DNA of 64,000 bases from Nakamurella antarctica (GCF_003860405.1 NZ_CP034170.1:1364001-1428000), one strand, 5' to 3'. Shown: positions 35,896 to 48,067, numbered from the stretch's first letter. Made by a program: numbers and translations. Notes: generated by a model from the sequence alone, not told the origin.

Positions 35896-37413
35896 GTGAC
35901 GATGGAATCGCTCGAGCAGGTTCTGGGTATCAGCGCGGTCGTTCTCCTTCTAGCCCTGCTTGCTATCAGGTTTGCGCGCAAAATCGGCATGCCATCACTG
36001 CTGTTGTACCTGGGCATCGGTGTTCTTCTTGGCAATGCGGGGTTCGGCATCGAATTTGGAACCACCCAACAAAACACCCTGCTGACCGAACAAATAGGCT
36101 TTGGCGCCCTGGTGTTCATCCTGGCCGAAGGCGGCCTGTCCACGCGGTGGAGTCGCGTGCGACCGGCCCTCGGCCTGGGTATCGCACTTTCCACGGTGTC
36201 AGTGGTGGTGTCGGTGGCGGTGGTAGGCGTTGGGGTGCACGTGCTGATGGGCTTCGATTGGCGTACCTCGTTTCTCTGGGGCGCGGTGCTCTCGTCCACT
36301 GACGCTGCCGCAGTTTTTTCCGTGCTCCGCGGAGTCGGCGTGAAGCGCAGACTTGCGGCAGCATTGGAACTTGAATCTGGTTTCAACGACGCCCCAGTCG
36401 TTATCGCTGTTTTGCTATTGGCTTCAAACACCGCGATTTCCTGGACGGCACCGTTTTTAGTGCTGTACGAACTGCTCGCTGGCGCCGCGATTGGTGCCGT
36501 GCTGGGTTACGTGGGGGCTTGGTGGTTGCGACGGGGCGCACTGCCCAGTGCTGGGCTCTACCCCCTCGCGACGGTGGCGCTGATCTGTGGGTCCTACGCG
36601 GTCGGCCAGTTCGCACACTCGTCGGGCTTCATGGCCACTTACGTCACGGCTCTGTGGCTCGGCAACGCCCAGCTGCCGCACCGGGTTTCCACCGCGTCCT
36701 TTGCCGAGGCGCTGGGATGGATTGCCCAAATTGGGCTCTTCGTCATGCTGGGTCTGTACGTCGACCCCACCCGACTTCCGGCGGCTCTGGGGATCGGTGT
36801 TGTCCTAGGGCTCTTTGTGCTGTTGGTAGCCAGACCGTTGTCCGTCATCGCTGCGGCCACCCCGTTCCGAGTGCCCTGGCGGGAGCAGGCGATGCTTTCC
36901 TGGTCAGGGTTGCGGGGAGCGGTACCCATCGTGCTGGCGATGATCCCGCTCTTCCTGCGTGGCGGGCGGGACGAGAACTCTCGCCTTCTCATCGACGTCG
37001 TCATCATTATCGTCATCATCTACACCCTCATCCAGGGAACCAGCCTGCCCTGGGTAGCGCGAAAGCTGGGGGCAGTGGACGCGTCCGAACCCACCGAGGT
37101 CGAGGTCGACGCCGCGCCGCTGGAGGAGATGAAGGCCCAACTCCTGCAGATCAAGATCCCGGAAGGGTCCAGGCTGCACGGCGTCTACGTCAACGAGCTT
37201 CGACTGCCCAAGCAAGCGACGGTGTCCCTGGTGCTGCGCGCCGGGGTCTCGATCCCCGTAACCAACGACACCAGGCTCCAGAGCGGTGATCAGATGCTGG
37301 TGGTGGTGCCCGAAAAGGTGCTGGGTATCACCGAGCGCAGGCTTCGCGCGGTAGGGCGCGGGGGAGCGTTGGCCTCGTGGTTCGGCGAGGACGGCAGGCG
37401 CACGGATACATGA
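35896..37413 (+). CDS. Cation/proton antiporter, CPA1 NhaP2/CvrA type with RCK-C domain
   Basis: Membrane protein of 505 residues with about 12-13 helices; the ion-binding region has SSTDAAAVFSVLRGVG (about 133-148) followed by ESGFNDAPVVIAV, the ND motif of CPA1 antiporters. After residue 400 comes a soluble TrkA-C-like (RCK-C) domain with LRLPKQATVSLVLR and GDQMLVVVPEKV, which may sense nucleotides, c-di-AMP for instance (inference). Probably K+/H+ exchange. Start GTG 35896 with AAGGAG at 35879-35884. Confidence 0.88.
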   Translation: MTMESLEQVLGISAVVLLLALLAIRFARKIGMPSLLLYLGIGVLLGNAGFGIEFGTTQQNTLLTEQIGFGALVFILAEGGLSTRWSRVRPALGLGIALSTVSVVVSVAVVGVGVHVLMGFDWRTSFLWGAVLSSTDAAAVFSVLRGVGVKRRLAAALELESGFNDAPVVIAVLLLASNTAISWTAPFLVLYELLAGAAIGAVLGYVGAWWLRRGALPSAGLYPLATVALICGSYAVGQFAHSSGFMATYVTALWLGNAQLPHRVSTASFAEALGWIAQIGLFVMLGLYVDPTRLPAALGIGVVLGLFVLLVARPLSVIAAATPFRVPWREQAMLSWSGLRGAVPIVLAMIPLFLRGGRDENSRLLIDVVIIIVIIYTLIQGTSLPWVARKLGAVDASEPTEVEVDAAPLEEMKAQLLQIKIPEGSRLHGVYVNELRLPKQATVSLVLRAGVSIPVTNDTRLQSGDQMLVVVPEKVLGITERRLRAVGRGGALASWFGEDGRRTDT

Positions 37414-37453
37414 GCGGATAAACGAATGGCCGAATGAGTGGGACACTGAGGAG

Positions 37454-38053
37454 GTGACGGAACAGATCCCAATAAGGCCGGAAATTTCGAGCGAGCGGCC
37501 AGTGCCATCGCGCAAATTAGCGTTGCTTGCGGGCCTCACCCTGGCGATAGTAGTGGCGGACCTGATCACCAAGCTGATCGCGGTGGCAACCCTGAGCGAA
37601 ACCACCCCGGCTGCTGACCAACCACGCATCCTCGGCGGCGCAGTGTACTTCTCTCTCATTCGGAATCCGGGAGCCGCCTTCTCGCTGGCGACGGGGATGA
37701 CGTGGGTGTTGTCCACCATCATGCTGGCCGTGATCATCGGAATCATTTACATGGCCCCTCGTTTGCGATCCACCGCGTGGACCGTTTCACTCGGCCTGAT
37801 CCTCGGCGGCGCTATCGGGAACTTTGGCGATCGCGTGTTCCGCTCTCCTGGGTTTTTTCAGGGCCACGTGGTCGACTTTGTATCGGTCTTTGGCCCTAAC
37901 GCCGAACACTTCCCGATCTTCAACGTTGCCGACTCCGGCATCACCATCGGTGGCATCCTGCTTGTCCTCACCGCACTGAGCGGCGTCGACTACGACGGGA
38001 CCCGCTCCAAGGACAAGAAACGCCAGCAGAAAGAGGCAACACCCAGTGAGTGA
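37454..38053 (+). CDS. lspA: Lipoprotein signal peptidase (signal peptidase II)
   Basis: Aspartyl protease of the membrane that removes signal peptides from prolipoproteins such as CtaC. 199 residues with four helices. Catalytic Asp blocks: [20 protein letters not shown] and [12 protein letters not shown]; also [12 protein letters not shown]. An N-terminal tail of about 25 residues precedes the first helix. The start GTG 37454 is immediately behind GAGGAG, an unusually short spacing, so GTG 37501 may be used instead. The stop overlaps rluD. Confidence 0.93.
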   Translation: MTEQIPIRPEISSERPVPSRKLALLAGLTLAIVVADLITKLIAVATLSETTPAADQPRILGGAVYFSLIRNPGAAFSLATGMTWVLSTIMLAVIIGIIYMAPRLRSTAWTVSLGLILGGAIGNFGDRVFRSPGFFQGHVVDFVSVFGPNAEHFPIFNVADSGITIGGILLVLTALSGVDYDGTRSKDKKRQQKEATPSE

Positions 38054-38972
38054 ACTCCGGTCCCTACCGGTTCCTGATGGACTGGCCGGAGAACGGGTGG
38101 ATGCGGGCTTAGCGCGTCTGCTCGGAATGAGCAGGACTGCCGTAGCCGCCATTATTGACGGCGGCGGCGTGCAGATCGACGGCGCAGTGGTACCTCGATC
38201 GGAGCGGCTCCTGCCGGGGAGCTGGCTGGAGATCACGCTGCCGGAACTCGAGCGGCGTCCCCCAGTGGTGGTTGCTGATGTCACCGGGTTGGGGCTTTTG
38301 TACGAGGACGAGGACATCGTCGTCGTGGACAAACCCGTAGGCGTGGCGGCGCATTCAAGTCCAGGGTGGGACGGACCAACCGTGACCGGCGTGCTCGCTG
38401 CCCGCGGTGTGGCCGTCGCGAGGGTCGGCGCGCAGGAGCGGCAAGGCATTGTGCACCGGCTCGATGTTGGCACTACGGGCGCGATGGTGGTGGCTAAAAG
38501 CCACCGGGCCTACACCGCGCTGAAGACCGCGTTCAAGGAGCGCACGGTGGAAAAGATCTACCATGCCATCGCGCAGGGGCACCCCGACCCGTCATCGGGC
38601 ACGATCGACGCCCCTATTGGCCGGCACCCCAAGTCGGATTGGAAATTCGCTGTAGTGGCGGAAGGGCGTGACTCGATCACGCACTACGACACCCTCGAAA
38701 TGTTCCCGGCGGCGACGTTGGTCGAGGTCCGGTTGGAGACCGGCCGTACCCATCAAATTCGGGTGCATTTCTCGGCTCTCCATCACGTTCTGGTCGGCGA
38801 CATCACCTATGGCGCCGACCCGAAGCTGGCAGCTACCGTGGGCTTGAAAAGGCAGTGGCTGCATGCACACTCGCTGGCGTTTAAGCATCCTGGAACGGGA
38901 GAACACGTCCAGTTCTCCAGCCCGTATCCGCAGGACCTGAATGATGCGCTGACCATTCTTCGCAACAGCTGA
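38046..38972 (+). CDS. rluD: RluA-family pseudouridine synthase (RluD type)
   Basis: Modifies uridines of 23S rRNA. 308 residues: N-terminal S4 RNA-binding domain ([23 protein letters not shown]) and catalytic domain with [17 protein letters not shown], where the Asp is the nucleophile, and [12 protein letters not shown]. It overlaps lspA by 8 bp; the lspA-rluD order is conserved in actinobacteria (Rv1539-Rv1540). Confidence 0.93.
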   Translation: MSELRSLPVPDGLAGERVDAGLARLLGMSRTAVAAIIDGGGVQIDGAVVPRSERLLPGSWLEITLPELERRPPVVVADVTGLGLLYEDEDIVVVDKPVGVAAHSSPGWDGPTVTGVLAARGVAVARVGAQERQGIVHRLDVGTTGAMVVAKSHRAYTALKTAFKERTVEKIYHAIAQGHPDPSSGTIDAPIGRHPKSDWKFAVVAEGRDSITHYDTLEMFPAATLVEVRLETGRTHQIRVHFSALHHVLVGDITYGADPKLAATVGLKRQWLHAHSLAFKHPGTGEHVQFSSPYPQDLNDALTILRNS

Positions 38973-39005
38973 GCTGCCGCGTTTGACGAAAGTAGGATGA
39001 CGAGC

Positions 39006-42000
39006 ATGTCGTTGAAGGATTCCTTCGTCCACCTGCACGTGCACACCGAGTACTCAATGCTCGATGGCGCAGCACGTTTGGGTCAGCTTTTTGAGCGAAC
39101 CAACGAGATGGGCATGCCAGCGCTCGCGATGACCGACCACGGAAACGTATTCGGCGCCTACGACTTTTACCGGCAAGCCACGGCAGCGGGGATCAAGCCC
39201 ATCATCGGGATGGAGGCCTACCTCACGCCCGGTACTTCGCGGTTTGAGAAGAAGCCGGTGCGGTGGGCAAGCGGCGGCGAAGACGATATCTCCGGTTCCG
39301 GCGCGTATACCCACATGACGTTGCTGTCGACCTCGCGCGAAGGGATGCATAATCTCTTTCGGCTTTCCTCCAGATCATCGTTGGAGGGCTTCTACCGGAA
39401 GCCGCGTGCGGATAGAGAGTTGTTGGCCGAGTATTCGAAAGGCTTGATCGGGAGTACGGGGTGTGCATCCGGCGAGATCCAAACCCTGCTGCGCATCGGC
39501 GATTTCGAGCGGGCGAAAGCCTCTGCGGCAGAATTTGCGGATATTTTCGGTGACGGTAATTTTTACGTCGAGCTGATGGATCACGGGCTGGGTATCGAAC
39601 TGCGGGTGATCACGGACCTGCTGCGGCTGGCCAAGGAGCTGAACCTGCCGCTGGTGGCCACCAACGATTTGCACTACACCAACCCGGAGGACGCAGACAC
39701 CCACGAGGCACTGTTGTGCGTGCAATCGGGCAAAACCTTGGATGACCCGAACCGATTCAAGTTTGACGCCCGCGACTTTTACCTCAAGTCGCCGGCCGAG
39801 ATGCGCGCGCTCTGGGAAGGCAAGTATCAGCTTCGCGAAGCCTGCGACAACACGCTGCTGATCGCCGAACGCTGCGAGACCACCTTCGACACCAGCTCTT
39901 CGTATATGCCGAAGTACCCACTGCCGAGCGGTGAGACCGAGAAGTCGTGGTTCACCAAAGAAGTTCAGCGGGGTTTGGTGTCTCGGTATCCGAACGGCAT
40001 CAGCGAACAGGTGCAATCGAGGGCGGACTTCGAGGTTGACGTCATCCTCGGAATGAATTTCCCCGGGTATTTCCTGGTGGTGGCCGACTTCATCAACTGG
40101 GCGAAGACGCACGGAATCAGGGTCGGGCCGGGCCGCGGCTCCGGCGCGGGCTCGATGGTCGCCTACGCCATGCGGATCACCGACTTGGATCCCATCAGGC
40201 ATGGCTTGCTGTTCGAGCGCTTCCTCAACCCCGACCGCGTCTCGATGCCCGACTTCGACATCGACTTCGACGAACGCCGCCGCGGCGACGTCATCCGTTA
40301 CGTGACAGACAAGTACGGTGACGACCGCGTCGCGCAGATCGTCACTTACGGCACTATCAAGGCGAAACAGGCGGTCAAGGATGCCGCTCGCGTGCTGGGC
40401 ATGCCATTCTCCGTCGGCGACCGCATCACCAAGGTGATGCCCGCGCCCGTGATGGGTAAAGATGTCCCGCTGTCGAAGATTTTTGATCCGTCCGACCCCC
40501 GCTTCTCCGAGGGGGCAGAGTTCCGCGCGCTGGTGGAGTCTGACGCTGAGGTGGCCCGCGTCATTGGAACGGCCAAGGGGCTTGAGGGCCTCAAGCGACA
40601 GTGGGGCGTGCACGCCGCTGGGGTCATCATGTCCTCGGACCCGCTGCTGGACTTGATTCCGATCATGAAGCGAGAGCTGGACGGGGCGATCATCACCCAG
40701 TTCGACTACCCGACGTGCGAAACTCTCGGCCTGATCAAGATGGACTTTTTGGGGTTGCGCAACCTCACGGTCCTTGACGATGCGTTGATCAATATCAAAG
40801 CCAACCGCGGCGAGACGGTGGTGCTGGAAGATTTGGAACTCGACGATCCCAACACCTTCGCGTTGCTGGCCCGCGGGGACACCCTGGGTGTCTTCCAGCT
40901 CGACGGCGGACCGATGCGGGCGCTCCTGCGTTCGATGAAACCCGATAATTTCGAGGACATCTCGGCCGTCGGCGCCCTCTACCGGCCGGGGCCGATGGGC
41001 GCGAACTCGCATAACGAATATGCCGACCGTAAAAATGGTCGCAAGCCGGTGGTGGCTATTCATCCGGAGCTGGAGGGGCCGCTGGCTGAAACCCTTGGCG
41101 ATACCTATGGTCTCATCGTCTATCAGGAGCAGGTGATGGCCATCGCCCAGGTAGTCGCTGGCTTCAGCCTCGGCCAAGCCGATCTGCTGCGCCGCGCCAT
41201 GGGTAAGAAGAAGAAGTCCGAGCTGGACAAGCAGTTCGAGGGCTTTTCTGCTGGGATGCACGAGCGCGGATTCTCCGCTGCCGCGGTGAAGGCCCTGTGG
41301 GACATCCTGCTCCCGTTCTCCGACTACGCCTTCAACAAGGCGCACTCGGCCGCCTACGGACTGGTGTCGTACTGGACCGCATATCTCAAGGCCAACTACA
41401 CCGCTGAATACATGGCCGCGTTGCTCACCTCTGTAGGGGATGACAAAGACAAGATGGCGATTTATCTCGCGGAATGTCGAGCCCGCGGGATCAAAGTCCT
41501 CGCGCCGGATGTCAACTCCTCTGAACGCGACTTCGCCCCGGTGGGAACCGATATCCGCTTCGGACTCTCGGCCATCCGCAACGTCGGTACCGGTGTGGTT
41601 GCCTCACTGACAAGTTCGCGGAAGGAAAAAGGAAAGTACACGGACTTCTCCGACTTCCTCTCGAAAGTTGATGCCGTTGCCTGCAACAAGAAGGTCATCG
41701 AATCGCTGATCAAAGCCGGTGCGTTTGATTCGTTGAACCACCCGCGCAAGGGCTTGCTGATGGTGCATATCGAGGCTGTTGACTCGGTGATGAACGTCAA
41801 GAAGGCTGAAGCTGCCGGGCAGTTCGATCTCTTCGGCGAGATGAGCGCGGAAGACACAGGCGGCGCGTTCGCGATCACCATTCCGGACACCGAATGGGAT
41901 ACCAAGCTGCGCTTGGGGTTTGAGCGCGAGATGCTGGGACTGTATGTGTCTGGTCACCCGCTTGCCGGCGTCGAGCACGTACTGGCAAAGCTGACGGACG

Positions 42001-42530
42001 CCACCATTCCGGACATTCTTGACGGCACCGTGCCAGACCGAGCCACCGTGACCGTCGGTGGCATCCTGGCCGGATTAGGTCGCCGCGTCACCAAAAAAGG
42101 AGATGCATGGGCATCGGCGACCCTGGAAGATTTGGTCGGCGGTGTCGAAGTCCTGTTCTTCCCGAAGGTGTACGCGGAGGCGTCGTTGCATCTGGCCGAA
42201 GACGCAATCGTTCTGATTAAGGGCCAAGTTTCGCGCAGCGATGAGCGACTGAGCCTGCGCGCAACATCAGTGATCGTGCCGGATTTAACCGACAACTCCC
42301 ATCGAGGTCCCATGCAGGTATCAATGGCAGTCTCCCGGTGTACCCCGCCGGTGGTAGACAGGCTCAGAGATGTGCTGCGAGCACACCCCGGCACGACCCA
42401 GGTTCAGGTGCGACTCCTCAACGGACAGCGCGTGGTACTGCTGGGGTTGGAGGATCAGCTTCGGGTCACCATCACTTCAGCGCTGATGGGCGACCTCAAG
42501 GCCCTACTCGGCGCGGACTGCCTGGCATGA
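39006..42530 (+). CDS. dnaE1: DNA polymerase III alpha subunit, replicative
   Basis: Main replicative polymerase, about 1174 residues. The N-terminal PHP domain (FVHLHVHTEYSMLDGAARL) keeps the metal-binding His residues, consistent with an active proofreading exonuclease in actinobacterial DnaE1. The catalytic core has PDFDIDFDERRRGDV (about 417-431) and GPGRGSGAGS; toward the C-terminus are helix-hairpin-helix and OB-fold (ATVTVGGILAGLGRR) domains. ATG 39006 is chosen because AGG at 38994-38996 is 9 nt upstream; ATG 38997 is also in frame. A second, damage-type DnaE2 is encoded at 51688. Confidence 0.96.
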   Translation: MSLKDSFVHLHVHTEYSMLDGAARLGQLFERTNEMGMPALAMTDHGNVFGAYDFYRQATAAGIKPIIGMEAYLTPGTSRFEKKPVRWASGGEDDISGSGAYTHMTLLSTSREGMHNLFRLSSRSSLEGFYRKPRADRELLAEYSKGLIGSTGCASGEIQTLLRIGDFERAKASAAEFADIFGDGNFYVELMDHGLGIELRVITDLLRLAKELNLPLVATNDLHYTNPEDADTHEALLCVQSGKTLDDPNRFKFDARDFYLKSPAEMRALWEGKYQLREACDNTLLIAERCETTFDTSSSYMPKYPLPSGETEKSWFTKEVQRGLVSRYPNGISEQVQSRADFEVDVILGMNFPGYFLVVADFINWAKTHGIRVGPGRGSGAGSMVAYAMRITDLDPIRHGLLFERFLNPDRVSMPDFDIDFDERRRGDVIRYVTDKYGDDRVAQIVTYGTIKAKQAVKDAARVLGMPFSVGDRITKVMPAPVMGKDVPLSKIFDPSDPRFSEGAEFRALVESDAEVARVIGTAKGLEGLKRQWGVHAAGVIMSSDPLLDLIPIMKRELDGAIITQFDYPTCETLGLIKMDFLGLRNLTVLDDALINIKANRGETVVLEDLELDDPNTFALLARGDTLGVFQLDGGPMRALLRSMKPDNFEDISAVGALYRPGPMGANSHNEYADRKNGRKPVVAIHPELEGPLAETLGDTYGLIVYQEQVMAIAQVVAGFSLGQADLLRRAMGKKKKSELDKQFEGFSAGMHERGFSAAAVKALWDILLPFSDYAFNKAHSAAYGLVSYWTAYLKANYTAEYMAALLTSVGDDKDKMAIYLAECRARGIKVLAPDVNSSERDFAPVGTDIRFGLSAIRNVGTGVVASLTSSRKEKGKYTDFSDFLSKVDAVACNKKVIESLIKAGAFDSLNHPRKGLLMVHIEAVDSVMNVKKAEAAGQFDLFGEMSAEDTGGAFAITIPDTEWDTKLRLGFEREMLGLYVSGHPLAGVEHVLAKLTDATIPDILDGTVPDRATVTVGGILAGLGRRVTKKGDAWASATLEDLVGGVEVLFFPKVYAEASLHLAEDAIVLIKGQVSRSDERLSLRATSVIVPDLTDNSHRGPMQVSMAVSRCTPPVVDRLRDVLRAHPGTTQVQVRLLNGQRVVLLGLEDQLRVTITSALMGDLKALLGADCLA

Positions 42531-43051
42531 AAAATCCCTTGCTCACGGTGTATTTGCTCATCATTCTGGGCGCAATCGCGGTCGGTGCCGTCCACGGCTT
42601 GGTGTGGTCGTTCTTGGCCCCCGGTTCGAAATACAAGGTTTTCACCGACGGCACCTTTGCGATGCTGCCGACCGAGTCGCTCAACCGGTTTACCGACTTC
42701 GCCATCTTTGCGTTGCTCGGGCTGGCGGTAGGTGTGGTGGGCGCGGCTGCCCTCTGGCATCTGCGCCCCTATCGCGGCTACCCGATGCTGGTGGTTGTCA
42801 CTGCATCGGCTGCGCTTGCTTCAGTGCAAGCAGGTTTGGTGGGCCAGTGGGCGGCATCTGGCACTGCGCCGAGCAGTATCGGCCCGTCAAAGACTGAATC
42901 GATCGTCACTGCGCCGCCCGTTCTCACTGGTTGGCCAATGTTGCTCGCTGGTCCCGCCGCCGCCGTTTTGGTCTACACCTTTCTGGTTGCGTGGAACGGG
43001 CTACCTGAACTTGGACGGCCCGCTGAGGCCGAAAGTCTTCCTGTGAGGTGA
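42527..43051 (+). CDS. DUF2567-like integral membrane protein
   Basis: Protein of 174 residues with four hydrophobic helices (about 5-30, 58-80, 87-110, 143-163) and an extracytoplasmic-looking loop after helix 1 (LAPGSKYKVFTDGTF). The layout and the VHGLVW...LAPG motif resemble the actinobacterial DUF2567 family. Function unknown. The start ATG 42527 overlaps the dnaE1 stop (ATGA), so translation is coupled to the polymerase gene. Confidence 0.6.
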   Translation: MKNPLLTVYLLIILGAIAVGAVHGLVWSFLAPGSKYKVFTDGTFAMLPTESLNRFTDFAIFALLGLAVGVVGAAALWHLRPYRGYPMLVVVTASAALASVQAGLVGQWAASGTAPSSIGPSKTESIVTAPPVLTGWPMLLAGPAAAVLVYTFLVAWNGLPELGRPAEAESLPVR

Positions 43052-43117
43052 GCGCCACCGTGCTCCCAAGGCTTGGGATCGCTGTAGCTAGGCGGCGGCG
43101 CCGTGACGTAGATCGCG

Positions 43118-43151
43118 GCCACCAGCCGTGCGGCACGGTTCTACTGGTGGC
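43118..43151 (+). terminator. Bulged hairpin between the DUF2567-like gene and hisD
   Basis: GCCACCAG (43118-43125) pairs with CTGGTGGC (43144-43151), enclosing CCGTG-CGG-CACGG (43126-43138) with a 5-nt bulge. There is no U-run. It may be a terminator of dnaE1-DUF2567 or a leader structure of the his operon. The rest of 43052-43343 holds no convincing gene, and I see no His-rich leader peptide. Confidence 0.4.
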
Positions 43152-43343
43152 GCACACCACGCTTTTACGCGTGCCGATGTGCCGGTGGCGAGAAATACCC
43201 GTTGGCAGCTCACACAAGTCGCTCCCACAGTAAGAAAACGGCATCATCGCCGCATCGGCGTGCCGGTGACACCGCCGGTCCGCTCTCGTTCAGCACGCCA
43301 GCGGCCGGAAAAATCCGCTGGCACCTTCTAATACTCTGGTGTC

Positions 43344-45760
<2,417 letters not shown>

Positions 45761-45762
45761 CA

Positions 45763-46362
45763 GTGAATCGGACCGCTCGGATTGAACGTGTGACCAGCGA
45801 ATCGAGCGTTCTGGTTGAACTGAACCTGGATGGAAGTGGCCAAGTAGACATCTCCACCGGTGTCCGTTTCTACGACCACATGTTGACAGCTTTCGGGGTG
45901 CACGGCTCATTCGACCTGACTGTTAAATCTACCGGCGATACCGACATCGACGCCCACCACACGGTGGAAGATACTGCGATTGTGCTCGGGCAGGCACTTC
46001 GTCAAGCGCTGGGGGACAAGGCGGGTATCCGGCGCTTCGGCGACTCCTTCATTCCGATGGATGAGGCATTAGCGCACGCTGCGGTTGATCTTTCTGGGCG
46101 CCCGTATTGCGTGCACACGGGAGAGCCTGAATCCATCCTCGGCTTCACAGTGGGAAACAACTATCCAGTGGTTTTGAATCGGCACGTGTTTGACTCCTTA
46201 GCTTTTCACGCCCACATTGCGCTGCACGTCCGGGTATTGTCCGGCAGGGATCCGCATCACATTTGCGAGGCGCAATACAAAGCGGTGGCCAGGGCGTTGC
46301 GTGCGGCTGTCGAGCCCGATATCAGAGTGAGCGGCATTCCCTCTACCAAAGGCGTGCTGTGA
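45763..46362 (+). CDS. hisB: Imidazoleglycerol-phosphate dehydratase
   Basis: Manganese enzyme of 199 residues catalysing the sixth step of histidine synthesis. Conserved metal-binding blocks: [34 protein letters not shown], and [27 protein letters not shown]. Mono-functional form without the HisB phosphatase domain, as usual in actinobacteria. GTG start; the stop overlaps the next small gene (GTGA). Confidence 0.95.
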   Translation: MNRTARIERVTSESSVLVELNLDGSGQVDISTGVRFYDHMLTAFGVHGSFDLTVKSTGDTDIDAHHTVEDTAIVLGQALRQALGDKAGIRRFGDSFIPMDEALAHAAVDLSGRPYCVHTGEPESILGFTVGNNYPVVLNRHVFDSLAFHAHIALHVRVLSGRDPHHICEAQYKAVARALRAAVEPDIRVSGIPSTKGVL

Positions 46363-46511
46363 CCTGGGAACCCATCGTCCTGCTTGGCCTAGCAGGATTT
46401 TTAGCTGGTGGTTCCTTCTCACTGTGGAAAACTTCGCGGATTGCGTCGATCGTGCTGGGAGTGGTGACGGTAGCCGCCGCTGTCGGTGGCGTGTTGTGGG
46501 CGATCAGATGA
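46359..46511 (+). CDS. Small membrane protein between hisB and hisH
   Basis: 50-residue product starting at GTG 46359 with GTGA and ATGA overlaps to hisB and hisH. Two hydrophobic segments (about 5-20 and 28-48) joined by SLWKTSR. The tight coupling on both sides supports its being a real gene. A similar tiny membrane protein is found at this place in other actinobacterial his operons. Function unknown. Confidence 0.65.
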   Translation: MTWEPIVLLGLAGFLAGGSFSLWKTSRIASIVLGVVTVAAAVGGVLWAIR

Positions 46512-47140
46512 AGAAGGTCGTGGTGTTTGACTACGGCTCCGGCAACCTCGCCTCCGCGGCGAAGGCGTTGCGGAGGGCTGGCGCAGATGTCGAGGTAACC
46601 AGCGACCTCGCGGCTGCCCAAGAGGCTGACGGGTTAGTAGTACCGGGAGTGGGCGCGTACGCCGCCTGCATGGCCGGTTTGCTCGCCGTGCGTGGGGAGC
46701 GGGTGATTGGCCGCCGGTTGGCAGGGGGCCGCCCAGTTTTAGGTATTTGCGTGGGGATGCAAATACTGTTCGAGCGCGGTGTGGAACATGGTGAGATAAC
46801 GGACGGGGTCGGAGAGTGGCCTGGAACCGTAGAGCGGCTACAGGCGCCGATCGTGCCGCATATGGGCTGGAATACGGTTAAGTCCGGCAACGGCTCAGCT
46901 CTTTTCGCGGGGATGGATCCAGAGTCGAGGTTCTACTTTGTGCACTCCTACGGCGTTCGCGCGTGGGAGCTGGAAGTCAGTGACCCCTTCACCCCGCCGG
47001 TGGTGACCTGGGCAGAACACGGTGGCGACCGTTTCGTCGCCGCTGTGGAGAACGGCCCATTGTCGGCAACGCAGTTCCATCCAGAAAAGTCCGGAGATAT
47101 GGGAGCTGAAGTCCTTTCGCGGTGGATCGCCCTGCTGTAA
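46508..47140 (+). CDS. hisH: Imidazole glycerol phosphate synthase, glutaminase subunit
   Basis: Class I glutamine amidotransferase of 210 residues that feeds ammonia to His[16 protein letters not shown] at the N-terminus, nucleophile Cys in [11 protein letters not shown] (about 80-90), and the His/Glu pair in [13 protein letters not shown]. The start ATG 46508 overlaps the small gene. hisA/priA and hisF, which normally follow, are absent; an SOS box begins 3 bp after the stop. Confidence 0.94.
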   Translation: MKKVVVFDYGSGNLASAAKALRRAGADVEVTSDLAAAQEADGLVVPGVGAYAACMAGLLAVRGERVIGRRLAGGRPVLGICVGMQILFERGVEHGEITDGVGEWPGTVERLQAPIVPHMGWNTVKSGNGSALFAGMDPESRFYFVHSYGVRAWELEVSDPFTPPVVTWAEHGGDRFVAAVENGPLSATQFHPEKSGDMGAEVLSRWIALL

Positions 47141-47158
47141 TATCGAACAAATGTTCGA
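47138..47158 (+). promoter_or_regulatory. LexA (SOS) box and -10 element of imuA'
   Basis: TCGAACAAATGTTCGA (47143-47158) is a perfect palindrome in both half-sites of the actinobacterial/Bacillus-type LexA operator. TAATAT (47138-47143) is a good -10 whose last base is the first base of the box. The predicted transcription start, 7-8 nt on, falls at the A of the imuA' ATG (47151), so the start codon lies inside the operator and the mRNA would be leaderless. Confidence 0.9.
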
Positions 47159-47903
47159 CATCCCCACTCGCGAAGCCACACTGATCGAATTACGTCGGCG
47201 GCTGGCGGAGACGGCACCCGTGGTAGCCGTCGAACCTTCTGTGCTTCCAGTGCCGGATGCGCTAGCTGGGCTGCTGCCCGGCGGCGGCTTGCCCAAAGGC
47301 GGAATTATCAGTCTGGTTGTTGATGACGACGACCAAGCGGGGGCGGGGACTACTAGTTTGCTTTTTTCCTTGCTTGCTGGCCCCACAAAACCCTGGTCGG
47401 CATTGGTGGGTCTGCCCGATCTAGGGATGCAGGCAGCAGCTGAGCTCGGTGTTGACTTGGCCCGGGTAGTGCTGATCCCGAACCCGGGAGTTGATCTGCT
47501 GCAAGTCCTTTCGGTCCTTGCCGATGGCGTGGACCTGATAGCGGTGGCTTCTTATCACGGGCCTTTAGCCTCGCCTGCTCGACTGCGAGTACTTAGCGCG
47601 CGGTTAAAGCAACGAGGTACCGTCCTCGTTGCGATGGGGGACTGGGCTGGCGCCGACCTGACGCTATCCGTATCGGTAGCTGCCTGGGGTGGTTTGGGGA
47701 CGGGTCACGGCAGGCTGCGGGATCGCGAGTTGGTTGTCAGGCTCCGCGGGCGGCGTGCGCAGGGCCAATTTCGCGAGGTCAGAATCCTGCTGCGCAGCGA
47801 AGGTGTGGAAGGGAACGGCCGCGTCCACATCACGTCAGCCGGTCTCGTGCCAGCGGTTGCGCAACTTCGAGGCGCTCCATATATTGCTTCCCGCACAGGC
47901 TGA
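47151..47903 (+). CDS. imuA: ImuA'-like RecA-fold accessory protein of translesion synthesis
   Basis: Protein of 250 residues, partner of ImuB and DnaE2 in the mycobacterial-type mutasome. LPGGGLPKGGIISLVV (about residues 43-58) is the RecA-like motif before the P-loop, but the loop itself reads GAGTTSLLF without the Walker A Lys, so ATP binding is probably lost. Later blocks RVVLIPNPGVDLLQVL and GDWAGADLTLSVSVAAW match ImuA' homologs. The start ATG 47151 lies in the LexA box. The gap to hisH is 10 bp. Confidence 0.82.
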   Translation: MFDIPTREATLIELRRRLAETAPVVAVEPSVLPVPDALAGLLPGGGLPKGGIISLVVDDDDQAGAGTTSLLFSLLAGPTKPWSALVGLPDLGMQAAAELGVDLARVVLIPNPGVDLLQVLSVLADGVDLIAVASYHGPLASPARLRVLSARLKQRGTVLVAMGDWAGADLTLSVSVAAWGGLGTGHGRLRDRELVVRLRGRRAQGQFREVRILLRSEGVEGNGRVHITSAGLVPAVAQLRGAPYIASRTG

Positions 47904-48044
47904 CTCGTTTCGCTTCGGATTGCTGAGAGTGCATATTCATCCACAGAGGTGTGGGTGATGGCGGCGCCAACTTCGAGTCGAATATGCACCCCAATTATTT
48001 ATTTTGCTCATCGCGATGGTTCGGGGGTGATGGTTCGCGGATGA

Positions 48045-48060
48045 CGCTTCCGCGGAAGCG
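48045..48060. repeat. 16-bp perfect palindrome, copy 1
   Basis: CGCTTCCGCGGAAGCG is its own reverse complement. The same core recurs at 48146-48161 with one T in place of C. Confidence 0.85.
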
Positions 48061-48067
48061 CCCCGGT

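Noticed and set aside
39375-41345. Open frame of 656 codons on the minus strand opposite dnaE1
   Set aside because: Mirror frame of a GC-rich gene; low-complexity, no domains, and dnaE1 is unmistakable on the plus strand.
43048-43233. 61-codon open frame upstream of hisD as a possible small gene
   Set aside because: Arg-rich with no recognisable pattern, overlaps a strong hairpin, and has no conserved start signal.
43052-43343. Histidine attenuator leader peptide before hisD
   Set aside because: No run of His codons after a ribosome-binding site could be found.
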